A stretch of DNA of 64,000 nucleotides from Hemileia vastatrix (taxonomy: Eukaryota; Basidiomycota; Pucciniomycetes; Pucciniales; Zaghouaniaceae), in assembly GCA_030280995.1 (NCBI GenBank), contig JASXTE010000014.1:27801150-27865149 (forward strand). Reading direction: 5' to 3'. The position numbers and the translations under genes are program-made. Below, piece by piece: positions 34,301 to 44,756 of the stretch; position 1 is the first letter of the stretch, and every line of letters starts with the position of its first letter. The notes beneath the pieces are model-generated. The model did not search any database. It saw only the letters and a program-made list of their open reading frames with translations, and was not told the DNA's origin.

Positions 34301-35941
34301 ACCTCCAAATTGTTTTTCAATAAGTTGTTTCCATTCAGCCCAAGAGTAGTCTCTACCCTCACTTAAGACAGCTTCAAACCATAATAAAGCAACATCCTTA
34401 AATAAAGAAATTAATTTTGATGTTATCTCTTCATCTGGTAACTTATATGAGAATTTCAAGTTGTCAATTCTTTGAATAAAATGTTGCCAATCAGAGCTGG
34501 CTTCCCCATCATAAGTTGGGTACTGATCTATCTTAGGCCAGTTCTTCTGATTGGATTTTATCTCACTAATCTTAGGTAAATTCAACAACTCATTTACTTT
34601 TGATAAATGGTCTTGTATTTCTTCCTGCACGGATTTGTGACTTACATTTTCAGATTTGACACTACCACCAGATGGTTTTAATTGTGGTGGTATAGGGAAG
34701 GAATGAGATTCACTTTTGCCAATGAAAGGATTATTATTATATTGATTATACTTATGATTATCCTGGTTCATTAGTAGATTGGCAGTTTCAATCTCAACTT
34801 TAGTTAATCTTTGTAGCAACTCAGAGACACTTTGATTTGTCTGGGCAAAAGATAACTTTGTTCTTGATTCAGTTTTTAATAAGTGTGTTTCATATAATTT
34901 TTCTAACTCACAAAATTTGTTTGAAAGGTCATTATATTTATTACTCAATGAAGCATATTTAAGAGTTAGAGACAAATGTTCTTTCTCTAATTCTTTATTA
35001 CGTGTTGCTAATTGAGAAATGTTCAATGTTAAGGATGAAATTGTATCACTAGTGAGTTTAACTGTCTGTTCCTCACAATCAGTCATTCTATTCCACAATG
35101 CTGAAACAATTCTATGGACAGTTGGATTATTGTTAAAATATTCCATGTCCTCCTTTTCAATTCTCTCACTCTCCTGTGAACTTCTCATCTCACTAGTAGG
35201 TGGTTGCAACTGAGGATTAACTGTATTATCATTGTATATAGTACTGTTATTATGGACAAAAGACAAGTCAGGTGTATCTACTCTAAAACCTAAATTTCTT
35301 AAATCCTCCTCTATTTTTTGTACAGATTTAACATCAATAGAATTACCTATATTGTAATTATCAGTATTATGTCTAATCTGAGAGGGTAAGTTACTTACCA
35401 AGGGATGGTTGCCAGTCCTGATTTTTGGCGCTTTTTTCCCTTGTAAGGGTGAGCTGAGGAAGTCAGATGAGGGGGCGGATCCCTGTTGCAACTGTGGCTT
35501 GTCCACTGTTGGTGAAACCAGTCCCATTTCCATTTGTCTACCAGGATTTTCTCCTGGGAGTGAGTGGACCCTCCTTGTATAGGGGGTTGCTGATTTGATT
35601 GACTGGGCTGGCCTCCCTTTAATTCTGCCATTGCCTGATTCATCTGCTGAAATCCTACCTTGCAATTGTTTTGCAACTGCTCTACTTCTTTGAACATGAG
35701 AGATTTTGATTCCTCTAGCTTCAGAACCTGTTTGGCCAGGTGGGACAGTTGATCCTGAAGAGGAGGAGACGTCTTTTTGATAGTTATCTTTTTTAAGAGG
35801 GCGTCCTTTTCTTCTATACTCATGCTTTCTGGCTGGGGGTACTGTTGTCCCTCCATGGTGATGTCCTGGAAAGTTTTTATTAGCTTTAGACCTGGTATTA
35901 TAAGCAGGCTGTTCACTTACACTATCCTGGGGAGCACTCAT
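31385..35941 (-). CDS. Element E gag-pol (gag, protease, RT, RNase H)
   Basis: 1518 codons. It starts with a Ser/Pro-rich N-terminus, then a coiled coil (about residues 290-390), a capsid region (YPTYDGEASSDWQHFIQRI, about 480-600) and a zinc knuckle CYKCNKPWVKGHKC near 675. The protease site VLDTGAAGS is near 790, RT with YIDD near 1150 and RNase H LYTDAS near 1290. It ends IPPSM then TAG, followed in frame by ELMLSICHDD. Relatives normally continue into integrase, so TAG probably replaces CAG. Gag and pol share one frame, unlike A, C and H. Confidence 0.92.
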   Translation of the reverse strand: MSAPQDSVSEQPAYNTRSKANKNFPGHHHGGTTVPPARKHEYRRKGRPLKKDNYQKDVSSSSGSTVPPGQTGSEARGIKISHVQRSRAVAKQLQGRISADESGNGRIKGRPAQSIKSATPYTRRVHSLPGENPGRQMEMGLVSPTVDKPQLQQGSAPSSDFLSSPLQGKKAPKIRTGNHPLVSNLPSQIRHNTDNYNIGNSIDVKSVQKIEEDLRNLGFRVDTPDLSFVHNNSTIYNDNTVNPQLQPPTSEMRSSQESERIEKEDMEYFNNNPTVHRIVSALWNRMTDCEEQTVKLTSDTISSLTLNISQLATRNKELEKEHLSLTLKYASLSNKYNDLSNKFCELEKLYETHLLKTESRTKLSFAQTNQSVSELLQRLTKVEIETANLLMNQDNHKYNQYNNNPFIGKSESHSFPIPPQLKPSGGSVKSENVSHKSVQEEIQDHLSKVNELLNLPKISEIKSNQKNWPKIDQYPTYDGEASSDWQHFIQRIDNLKFSYKLPDEEITSKLISLFKDVALLWFEAVLSEGRDYSWAEWKQLIEKQFGGSKFRLTQKRLYEKTRYNLLNGDKPMVFLMNLNKILKAIEPHMDFNLWKDKIIYKLPISVRDIVVARTLNVTEYSDFINICNEILLNHKYESRYSTYKQNVEPVKTQNSKTLQEKQKKPTAPVVPKKYETNTCYKCNKPWVKGHKCEKNINIVENQRESETETEKSKESSDYDSNISYSDENEVCMLEDDLSIFENPILNMDSNESLMNFEDAENIKDIQADNFRMTPITVPAIISGENVNIVLDTGAAGSVVSTNTLQKIDSEYKFKLEPLQNKNWRGFGSVLHPIGKYKAAVFFKHQHGYVRVTCDFVVMDNTNCSNCFIIGNDILTKFGVKLDPANNNFTIGMNGKRKFKINSFNTVLHIESVTNSPSKGRESNEMELLETEISKASFGTQISETEKDNILELIKAFPMAFAHGTNELGLVKDHEMKISLTCDMDNIPASLKKKPYPASPMKRKDIEDNIKMLLKMNILEKVETTPKYCVISPVLISYEQDKARLCGDYRALNTFTVDDIYPLPRIASIHATLKGAKYISCLDGNKGYHQIPVEKNSQNFLLITTHMGIYKYVRMPFGPKNAPSVFQKLMDITFHNEMIEGWLMVYIDDIIVFSKNFDEHLIHLRKVFQKMDEIKMTLALKKCKFGFESLKVLGHIVSGLQICVDQNKVAAIKNIGIPQNVKDVQSFLGMCGYYRQYIKNYQSIAAPLTTLIKKSEAFIWNNERQQAFNKLKECLMTAPILGLPDFQLPFVLYTDASFIGLGAALHQKQLIEGKMSEVVICYISRTLRSGELKYGATQLECLAVVWALEKLHYYLEDQKFELITDCSAVKSLLNMKTPNRHMFRWQLAVQEYRGRMTITHRAGTLHSNVDLLSRVPLPNNDDNPAYVPESEIIKIYGIYIVDLEDEFMQSILDKYNSDPELSKLTTILNDPSNASMNVLIKTLPIKYKEALEKGKFSIEDGFIYYRKKLSNVIVIPPSM
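35395..35862 (-). CDS. Overlapping coiled-coil ORF inside E gag
   Basis: An alternative frame overlapping the low-complexity start of gag. The likely start is MEGQQYPQPES. The product has a heptad-like coiled coil (LLKKITIKK, QVLKLEESKSLMFKEVEQLQ), then KWKWDW, a His/Pro patch and a K-rich tail ending IPW and TAA. Element F carries the same design in the same place (WKWDY, TPHPY, LPW). The stop overlaps a strong splice donor (TGGTAAGTAA). It may be a second gag-associated protein made by leaky scanning or from a spliced RNA. Function unknown. Confidence 0.5.
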   Translation of the reverse strand: MTMEGQQYPQPESMSIEEKDALLKKITIKKTSPPLQDQLSHLAKQVLKLEESKSLMFKEVEQLQNNCKVGFQQMNQAMAELKGGQPSQSNQQPPIQGGSTHSQEKILVDKWKWDWFHQQWTSHSCNRDPPPHLTSSAHPYKGKKRQKSGLATIPW

Positions 35942-36436
35942 ATTGTTCAGAATAACAATATTTTACGTCTACAAAAGGAAAAAACTCTGTGGAATTAGTA
36001 GACAAAAGATATTAGTAATTATATTACTAATAAAAAAGCAATGGAGCTTACCCTGAATTTATATCTTTATTTATTTAAATAAAATATAAGAAAAATTCGA
36101 AAAAATCTGTTAAAAATATAATAATAAGTTTAACTAGACCTCTATAAGGGTGAATAATTAGCTTACCAAGCTTTAGCCAAATACCAATTTTATTGGGTGT
36201 TATATTGGTGTCCAAATACCAAGTGAAATTGGGTTTATATTGGGTACAGTTACTACTGTAAATATCTAATTTTTATGATAAAAAATTAGTACAATTATTA
36301 TAAGGGTTCTTTTCCGCAATCAATGAGTTATTATGACCCACTAATATGCCGCAGACCCAAATATTTGGTTAATTTTGAGTTGTACTAAGGTAAAAATCAC
36401 GTCCCAAGGCTTATACTAAATAATAAGTAAAATATA
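35942..36436 (-). other. 5' untranslated leader of element E
   Basis: 495 bp between PBS and the gag-pol ATG, AT-rich. I see no open frame of note. Confidence 0.6.
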
Positions 36437-36452
36437 AGGAAAGACCCCCAAT
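36437..36452 (-). promoter_or_regulatory. Primer-binding site region of element E
   Basis: Directly after the 5' LTR the minus strand reads AATTGGGGGTCTTTCC. Element F has ATTGGGGACCTTTCC in the same place. The primer tRNA was not identified and no self-complementary partner was found. Confidence 0.5.
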
Positions 36453-37629
36453 TGTCAGTACAGTCTAGTATATAAGTATGATATAATAGTGTTATTTTAT
36501 GGTACTACTACTTATTAATAAATGATTTAGTGATTAAACCTCAGGGGAAGACTAATAAAATAGTTATACTCAAATAAAACTCACAATACTTGGATTTAAA
36601 TGCGTGCTAGTGGTGGAAAATAGAAGAATAAAATATAGTTATAGCTTTTATAAAGATAATATCAATTTATAAGGGCTTTATAATATATTTCTGAATACTA
36701 ATAATTGTATTGTAGTGTTTGTTTTAAGTGTAGTAATTGAATGATGATAATAAACCATCAAAATCCCTCCTTACTTATACCCAAATCCACTGGAGTGCAC
36801 AGACCTTCAATCCAGATGATGTCACTGCTATCCCCGGCAATTACAGCACTGTGAGGGCCCATCACCTCCCCATGGCGTCCACTTCAAGCAGTTTCAACAC
36901 CCAGACCTCCAGTAAGGACCCTCCATCACTATTAATAATAACACAGAGTCATACCATAAATAGAAAACCCAGATAAAAGCGGATACCATAAAGAAACAGG
37001 TAAAATAAATGATCAAAAAGAGATTTAATGAAACTAAAAGTATATAAAGGAAACAAATAAAATGTCCAAGCCCCCAATAACATCCCCAAGCATCCACATT
37101 AACCCAAAAACATCTTTCCAACCCATAAATCCGTGAATAACCATCCAAGGAAGTAATTTTAGTTGTCCAAACTGGGTGTATGCGCCTGATATAGGTGTCT
37201 ATGCTTCTGTAGGCGTTGTGAGTCCACTGATTTCGTCCATATGACCTAAAATAAGCAGAAAAACAAAGTTTATAGGCTATTAAGGGGCTAAAACCCACTT
37301 ATATACCTAAATATACATAATATACTGCATATTTCACTGAATATGAGATTTATGTATACATATAAGCTTATGTATGTCAATAATTACTTCATATCACTTA
37401 AGATAAGTATATTATGACTCCATTAACACCTTAATAAGTATTATTAGGCCATGGATAAGCTATTTAAACTATTATAAATTATATAATAGAATAATAATTA
37501 TATATATATATAATAAAATAATATATATTATTATTTTAACCTTATTTTTAAGATATAAGCTTAATCTAGTTAAGGTTATCTTATTTTAAGCATAAGAAAT
37601 ACTCATTCCTAAGGATATTTAGGCTGACA
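36453..37629 (-). repeat. LTR E2 (5' LTR of element E)
   Basis: 1177 bp, same length and nearly the same sequence as E1; followed by the atatg duplication. Confidence 0.95.
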
Positions 37630-39520
37630 ATATGAGTCTGTGGTGTTTAATGAGGTGGAATCTAGGTATTCTCAACCTAAGTTGGAATTGTGTGGTGTAG
37701 AAAAAAATTTTAAGAAGCTACAGACGGTTTTGTGGGGGCAGCATTTTGAGCTGCAGGTGGATGCAAAATCTTTGGTTCAGATGATCAAAACACCTAGTCT
37801 TCCAAATGCTCCAATGACTAGGTAGGTGGCATTTATTCAACATTATTCTTTTGACCTGGTTCACAAACCAGGAAAAACTTTTACTATGAATGATGGATTA
37901 TCAAGGAGGCCACCTACAGATGAAGATTCTGAGGCTGAAAAGTTTGATGAACATGTTCCAGTGGTTAGGGCCAGCACTAAGGGTGCTGAAGATTTTTCTG
38001 ACCTCCCCCAAGAGGCTAAACTGGCTGGATCTGATCTTGATTCTGATGATCAGGATGTTTTTGTTGATGAAGATGGAGTTGTTGTTTGGGACAGCTCAAA
38101 TTTGAAAAAGGGTGTTTTTGTTAGTGAACTGGATTCTCACAAGTTTCAGTGGAAAGAGAAGGACATGCCAAACTTTAAGGATTGGTGTCCTGGTTGGGCT
38201 GGTCAATTGGCTCATGTTCACACTGTGGATTTTGATGACAGAGTTGTACCCTTGTATGTTGTTTTGTTGGATTTTGAAGATGAGACCTGGGGTCGGTCTG
38301 GGTTTTATTTTATTTTTTTGGAATATCTGTTGACCTTGGAGAGGCCAGATATTTGTGATGATGATACTTGGTTAGCAATTAAGAAGAAGAGTCCTGGATT
38401 TTATGTGTCATGAAAAAGGTTGATGAGGAGGAGACATCCTAATCCTCAAGTTGTGGTGACTCAGAAGAAGGGTCAAGAAGTTTTTTTGAAGTCTTTGCAT
38501 GAAGACCTTGGTAATAGAGGCTTTGGGGAGACTTACAGAAGAGTAGCTGACAGATTTTGGTGGCCAGGTATGAAGTTGGCTGTGCAGGGATGGGTTCAAT
38601 CTTGTGAAGAATGTCAAAGAAGAAGTCACTTGAAACCTAAAGAGGCGGCCCGTGCTACTGGTGAAACAACTGTTTTTGGAAGAGTCAGTCTGGATTCTGT
38701 CCATATTAAAGAGGGCAGGTATAAATACTTAATTGTTGCCAGGGATGATTTGTCTGGTTGGGTTGAGGCAGTGCCTCTGGTTAATTTGACTGCTAAGAAT
38801 GTGGCAGAGTTTTTGAAGAAGGAGTGGATTTATAGGTATGGGTTGATGAAGTTGGTGACTGTTGATGGCGGGCCAGAGTTTGGTGCCAAATTTAAAGAAG
38901 CTGTGGCTAGTGTTGGTTCTAAAGTTAGAGTGGCTACACCTTATTATCCTGAAGCTGAAGGAATGGTTGAAAGAGGCCATCAAGTTATCAAGAATTCTTT
39001 GGTAAAGATGTGTGGGGATAGTGCTGAAAAGTGGAGGCATTATTTACCTTTGGTGTTATTTTCTGATAGGGTCATTGTGAGGAGGACAACTGGATATTCT
39101 CCTTATGAGTTAATGTTTGGTCAGAAAGCTGTTCTACCAGTGGACTTGGAAGCTTTCTCTTATCTTGGAACTGATTGGGATGAAGTGCACTCAACAGAAG
39201 AATTGCTCTGTGCCAGGATGAAACAGTTGGAATGTAGAGAGGAATGTCAAGAGAAGGCATACTCTAGAATGATGAAGATTAGGAATCAATCAGTAAGATA
39301 CTGAAACAAATAGTTGGCTCATAGACTCAGAAACCCTTTGAAACCTGGCTTTCTGCTTTTGGTGTATAATAGAAGTTTGGAGAGTCAGTGGGGAAAAATG
39401 TTTGCTGACAGATGGAACAGACCTTACAGAGTCAGATCTCAGGTGTCTGGAGGTTCTTATGTTTTGGAAGAGTTGGATGGTGCAGTCTTAAAGAAGAGAG
39501 TGGCTGCAGATCAGTGATAA
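37630..39520 (+). pseudogene. Element A pol, 3' part (RNase H and integrase)
   Basis: Continues the frame cut at 28776: ESVVFNEVESRYSQPKLELCG, RNase H end, acidic linker with DLPQEAKL (a hairpin copy at 38000), integrase zinc end (CEECQRRS), VDGGPEFG and EAEGMVERGH. Stops at 37823 (W to TAG), 38411 (TGA) and 39301 (TGA), and a base lost near 39515, inactivate it. Confidence 0.9.
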
Positions 39521-40935
39521 GGTTCCATCCCAGAGGCACTAGAAATGAAGAAGATTGACGCCTTAATGAGGATAAACTATGGAACGTTCTTTAAATTTTG
39601 GAATTTTTTGTGTTGCAGAGCAACTTTTGTGTTGGAAACTTTTTGTTAGAAGGTACCCATGGGTGGGGCTTCTAGATTTGATCTTGGAAAGTGTAGGGGT
39701 AACTGATGGGCTGGCTGCTCTGTAGAACAGTTACCCCAGATTGTCTGTTTCCAACCCTTTCTCTTAATTTGGTTGAACCCTAGTATTGGTTTATTTTCAC
39801 AGGTTTTAGTCCTCTATGACTTTAAACTGGAATTTCCTTTGGTTTTCAAGTTCTGGACTCTTCACTCTTATTTGTTTTGGTTTCTTGTGTTGGATGTTGT
39901 GTTTTTGTTAGAGGATACCCAGGGGGGGCTTCTAGATCTTATTTTGGCAAGTGTGGGGGTAACTGATGAGCTGGCTGCTCTGGAGAACAGTTACCCCAGA
40001 ATGTCTGTCTCAAGTCTTTTGTTTTTCCTAGTTGAGTTCTAGTTCTGTTGTTTATTATTCAGGTTACAAGTCCACTATGACTTTAAAATGGTTTGGGACT
40101 GGCTTCTTTATCTTTGGTTTTTTTTGGGTTGGTGGTGGATCACTGGTGGTCTCCCATCATTTTTACTTATTGGAGGGAGCCCACCCAGTGATCATTTCTA
40201 TGGACTGGACTTTATCTTACTGGACCTTCTCTTAATCTGGACCATTTATGGAGCTGGACTTCTTTGATTTTTTAGTTATGATTTTGCTAGATAGTAGTTT
40301 CAGATTATTTTCTTTTTTCTCTTTTTTCTTTTAATTTTTTTATGGGGGTTGTTAAAATTATAAAATCAAAAATATAGGGTGTTACCACATCAGGGTCACC
40401 TGGATGTTGGCAAGCATTGGTGGGGAAAGGCTCATCAATTGGCCGGGCAATGCTATTTTATCATTTTAGTTTATTTTATTTTTATTTTCATTAATTTCAT
40501 TTTTTATTTTTTTATTCTCATTATTACCCTTAATTTATGTTTCTTATTTCAAATTATTTAATTTTTTTAAGGTGTATCCACATCAAGGTGCACTTGGATG
40601 TGGGCAAGGTATCAGGGGATCAGCTTATCAATTGGCTGGGGGATACCATTTGTATTATTTTTTATCTTTTATTTTATTTAATTTATTTTTATTTTATTTA
40701 TAAATTTTTAATTTTAGTATGTTAGTAGATTGTTAAAAAAAATTGAGAATTTATAGTTATTAATTTTTAATATTATTTATTATTATGTTTATAATCTTTT
40801 TTCAGGAGCTCATTGTCTGGATGATGAAGTTACTGGAGGCTGGTCTGGATTGTGATGTCGTTTTTGATTTTTGTTGTGGTTGTTGGAAGCACTGTGTTCT
40901 TTGAAGTGCATCCTGCTAGAGAGATTATATGGATT
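39521..40935 (+). other. Structured 3' region of element A
   Basis: Holds CCTT-AAT-GAGG-ATAAACTA (39550s); two copies of GGGGTAACTG...CAGTTACCCC (39696-39737, 39956-39997); AGTC/GACT hairpins with TTTAAACTGG (39808, 40069); GATCACTGG...CCAGTGATC (40138-40193); CCACATC...GATGTGG-like (40384, 40578). AT-rich filler lies between. No coding frame. Confidence 0.7.
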
Positions 40936-42381
40936 TTAATGGGCAGGAATAAGTTTGGATGAAAGTTCAGAAGAGGAAGAAGAAGAGGCAGGAATGGATT
41001 GTTGGAAGGTGTGCTTAATGATCCTAGACATCTTCCAGTGGTTGTCCAATAGTTGTTTCTTCAAGGTTTTCTCAAAGTCATTTAAAGGTCCATGGAGGGC
41101 AAAGGCTTTCAGCATGTTTTAACACATGGTGCTGAGGTGTTGTTTCATGTCTCCATAATCCAGGGTCAAAGAAGTTTCTAGAGGTTGGCCAACTCCAATA
41201 GTAGATTCAGGAGGAGGGGTGCCATCTAGACAAGAAGAATTGGATCAGTAATTATTTTTGTTGAAGAAATTAGATGAATTAATGTGGTAATTACAGATTG
41301 TAAGCTCATCAAATTTTTAAGCAGCCGGAATTTGGACTTCTGAAGATTTTGGAATGGTGATAGTAGGTGGATCAATCAGGGAAAGATATGGTTTCTCTTG
41401 GTCTTCCTCTGAAAGGTTTTGAGAAGGTGAACTAGGTGGCTGATGTTCCTGGGGCCTAGTTGAAGCAGCAGGTCTGCTGTTGCTGTTGTTAATATTTCTG
41501 CTTGATTCTGTTGGATGAGGTGCTGGTGATGGAGTACCAGGGTTGTTATAAGATGGAGCAGGAGAGGGTGATTTGGAAGCAGATTGATCTCTTCTGGATG
41601 GAGCTTTTGAAGGAATGGAACTGTCAGAAGAATTGTTGGCTGACAGAGGAGAGGTATAGTTTTGTTGCCTTAGCTGGGGACAAAGTTGTTTCTTTGGTGC
41701 AGTGTTGGGTGCTCTGGTGTCTTCCTGGGGTCCTCTGGCAGGTCTCCTAGAAGTTTGGGAAATTTCGGAGTTTTTGGACCTTGGAAGGGTTGGCTGCATT
41801 GCTCTGGGAGCAGTGGGAGGTAATTGCGTGGAGTTGTTTTCGTTGATTGGAGGAATTTGGCTGTTTTCTGGTTGTTTTTGGAGGTTTTGAGCCTGATTTT
41901 TACTGTATAATGAGGCCAGCAGGCCGCCCAACGTCAGCCGGGCCGCCTGGACGCAGTCTAGAAGCCTAGGAGCTGATTTGGAAGCTTTTGGAGCTAATTT
42001 AGCAGAGATAAAAGCTGTTTTTTGGGAAGTTAACGCAGGCCTTTTTGAGAGAGTTCTGGAAACTGAGTTCTGGGATCTTCTGGATGGTGCTGAGGATAAA
42101 GATGAAGAGGCTGGAACAAGCTCTGGGGATCTGGTAGGGGATCTGGAGAGGTATTTATGAGAAGGTGAAGAAGGAGGAATAGGGTAGTTGGCATCTCTGT
42201 CACATTTCTTTTTTTTGGAGTAGCAAGAATCACAAGCCCTGTTGTAGAATTTGGCTTCAGGAGTTGGGAGAGTGAATGTGCAAGGTCTGCACATGTGGAT
42301 GCACTGTTTGCAGGCATAGTCCTTGGGAGAAGTGAAGCAAGGAAGAGTAGAGGGGTCAACATCAGGAGATCCAGGAATGAT
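40936..42381 (-). pseudogene. Antisense Zn2Cys6-like gene of element A (two exons)
   Basis: Exon 1 is open down to 41295 apart from a TAA just before its end (IPAA*KFDELTI). The 69-nt intron is 41294-41226 (GTAATT, ACTGAT branch-like, TCTAG; phase 1, as in H). Exon 2 runs 41225-40936 with one TAA at 41118. The cysteine cluster YACKQCIHMCRPC ... RACDSCYSKKKKC fits C-x2-C-x6-C-x15-C-x2-C-x6-C. A long Pro/Ser/Gln-rich middle and a helical C-terminus follow. The 5' end is unclear: the frame stays open to 42513 without an ATG before the cluster, and a possible acceptor (CACCACAG) lies at 42382. Homologous to the H gene. Confidence 0.65.
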
Positions 42382-42974
42382 CTGTGGTGAGAAAAGATGA
42401 TGGAAAGAGATAAGAAGGTGATTTTTGTCAGTGATGGGTAGATGATGAAGTGAAGGTGAAAGTTCAGCAGGTTGGCTGTAGGTGTATTCTGTATGAAAGT
42501 GGCTGCGTCTATTTTATGCAAAATTCCATCAGTCCTCCAAGACTTTAAACTGGCTGGTTTCAATATTAGTCCATCAAGACTTTAAACTGAAAACTGTGTT
42601 AGTCCCCCAAGACTTTAAACTGAGGATTGTTTGATGGTGTAGTCCCCCAGGACTATAAACTGAGGAATGGTTTTTTGTTGTTGTAATGGGTTTGAAAGAT
42701 TGGAAGACGGTATCCACAGAGGGAGCCTCTGAATTAAGCAAAGGCAAGTTTGGGGGTAATTGATGTGCTGGAAACTCTATTTATAATTACCCCAGAATGT
42801 TAGTTTTTCTCTGTGTCTTAATGTGGTTGATCTCTGGTTCTGGGTTTATGATTTAGGCTTTTGAGTCCCCCAAGACTATAAAATAAGGATGGTCCCCCAA
42901 GACTTAAAACTGAGGGTTTTTTTGTGGTTACATCCTATAGAGGGTGTGGTCAATTTTTCTTTTCTGAATCAAAC
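42382..42974 (+). repeat. AGTC hairpin array and third GGGGTAAYTG element in A
   Basis: Copies of AGTC-N6-GACT with TTTAAACTG or ATAAACTG at 42531, 42568, 42602 and 42640, with decayed copies near 42864 and 42893. GGGGTAATT...AATTACCCC is at 42753-42793. Confidence 0.7.
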
Positions 42975-43616
42975 TCAAGTACTAGTGGAATTACAGAGGG
43001 AATCAAGAGATGAAATGAAGTGTTCAGAATTAGCCTTGAACTGGTGAATGAGGTGTCTTCTGTTCTCAATGTCCTGTGGATCTCTAGCAGGAGTGGATTG
43101 GAAGTAGTTTAGCAGAAGGTGTTTCTGTTGAGATGTGTGTTGTTGGAACTTGGCCTTAATTTGGGGCAAGTGGTTTAGTGTTGGTGGTTAAATGGATCCT
43201 ACATTGTTAGTATCACTGTCAGAAGATGGAGAAACTGAGAAGTCATCAGTTTTATAAAGTGGAGAGAAGAAATGGAAGTTTTTACCATCAGATGGACCAG
43301 ATATGGTGGAACTTGTTGTTTTGGTGGTTTTGGAAATCTTCTGGGAAGGGTGTAGCTTTTTGATTAATCTGGGAATCCAGATTGATGGCCTAGATCTTTC
43401 TATCCTGGTAGAAGATGGACCAGGTTGAGGTTGAGGTGAAGCTGTTGCAGAAGATAATGGACCAGGTATGTAGCAAGACTTCTTTCTAGATTAGCAGACA
43501 TCTCAAGACATTCTGTATGGATATACAGGAGGTGTGATGGTGCAGATTAGATTATTGTCAATGCAGTATTGGTAAGGACCCATTTCAGAGGCAGATTTGG
43601 GAAGAAGGTTGAACAT
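42975..43616 (-). pseudogene. Second antisense reading frame in element A
   Basis: A single frame with three internal stops reads MFNLLPKSASEMGPYQYC, then GPLSSATASPQPQPGPSS, a basic segment (RIERSRPSIWIPRLIKKLH), an acidic Ser/Asp stretch, and a helical C-terminus (RRHLIHQFKANSEHF). It lies between the Zn2Cys6-like gene and the PPT. H lacks it. I do not recognise it. Similar amino-acid composition to the Zn gene's linker suggests a coding origin, but it could be a decayed exon of that gene. Confidence 0.35.
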
Positions 43617-43654
43617 GGTGGTTTGATGAAGAAAGAATGTGGACATTCTTAATT

Positions 43655-43664
43655 GGAGGGAGGA
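43655..43664 (+). promoter_or_regulatory. Polypurine tract of element A
   Basis: GGAGGGAGGA directly before LTR A2. Confidence 0.85.
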
Positions 43665-44756
43665 TGTGGTCTTCCAACATTGGCAGGGGCCTTTGTTGTG
43701 TAATTTGGCGCTGTTTGTGCATGTCTTAATTGACATCTGTTGAGGAATTGGGTATTTTTCTGGTTTTATTCCTTGGATATTGGGTCTGCCGGTATGTGGA
43801 TACTATCATTGGATAGCTTTGGTTTTTCTATATATTTCATGTCTTGATAATATTTTTCATATTCTAAGTTTTAAGGTGTCAATTCCTCATTCTTCAGTTA
43901 CAAAAGATAGCTGTTTAATTTTGATTTTTGTGTTTTACGGGCTAACCTTAAGTCTTAGGGTTAAGTACTTGGTACCATTGGATAGGGCTAATTTAGCTCT
44001 ATATTTCATGTCTCAATGTTGTTAAAGTGAAATTCTGTGTTTTAAAGGTTTTAGTAGTTGTAGCTAATATTTCTAACTAGATTAGGTGTTTTTATTGGTT
44101 TTCTGGCTTCAGGGAGGCTGGGCCACTTCAGGTGGCACCTCCGACATCGGGCGGCCCGCCCGCCTCTGTTTTAGAAGGTTAGGGAGCGCTTCTGGAGGGT
44201 TTTTTATTCAATTTGGCTGGTACAGGTGCCGAATTCATTGGTGTGCATGGGCTCTTAGATAGTGGTCTGTGTGTACATAGTGAATAAGACAGTTTGGGGC
44301 AACTTTAATTATCATACAACCATCTGGAGGCTATATCCTTGTTCCTCACTCAGTTTTCACTGTTTTTGGCCACAATTGGCTGTGTTTGTTGCAAGTGAGT
44401 TCTTCATTTAACTCAACTTTGGCAACTGTTTTCTCTGGTGTAGTCTTGCAAGCTATATCAAGTATTATTGCTATCTCTGGTGTGGATTTGCAACCTACAT
44501 CAAGTATCATTGCTTTCTCTGGTGTGGACATTGGTCTTCATTTCAGTTCTTTGGTCTGGTAGTCTGTCAGGGGACTACTTTCTTGGCTCATCAAGCAGTC
44601 AAGTGAGTTGAAAAAGGGGCTTTAGCAAACAGGAACCAACTTACTTTAGCAAGTAAATCTCACTCTATTTTCCTAAAGAGACAGGGGATTTTCTCTCTGG
44701 TTTTTCTCCAACTCCCTTGGTCAAGGCCTATAGCTAGTACTATAGGATTGTCTACA
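43665..44756 (+). repeat. LTR A2 (3' LTR of element A)
   Basis: 1092 bp, same ends as A1 but with visibly more differences than the E or H pairs. Followed by acac and then B-type LTR sequence. Confidence 0.9.

Larger units (their letters stand above)
28777..37629 (-). mobile_element. Element E: nearly intact chromodomain-bearing retrotransposon
   Basis: 8853 bp with two 1177-bp LTRs (28777-29953, 36453-37629), flanked by the perfect 5-bp duplication atatg (28772-28776, 37630-37634). It interrupts A RNase H. Only a handful of LTR differences are visible. One long gag-pol frame and an integrase frame are separated by a single amber codon. It is the youngest insertion together with H. Confidence 0.95.
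2670..44756 (+). mobile_element. Element A: full-length Ty3/Gypsy-type retrotransposon split by three insertions
   Basis: Bounded by LTR A1 (2670-3762) and LTR A2 (43665-44756). The flanking 4-mers are acgc (2666-2669) and acac (44757-44760), a 4-bp duplication with one G-to-A change. Without D, H and E it would be about 12.95 kb. Reading across the insertions gives leader, gag, protease, RT, RNase H, integrase, a structured 3' region, antisense genes, PPT and LTR. All coding parts carry stops or frameshifts, several of them TGG-to-TAG/TGA, so it is a dead copy and the oldest well-bounded element here. Confidence 0.85.
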
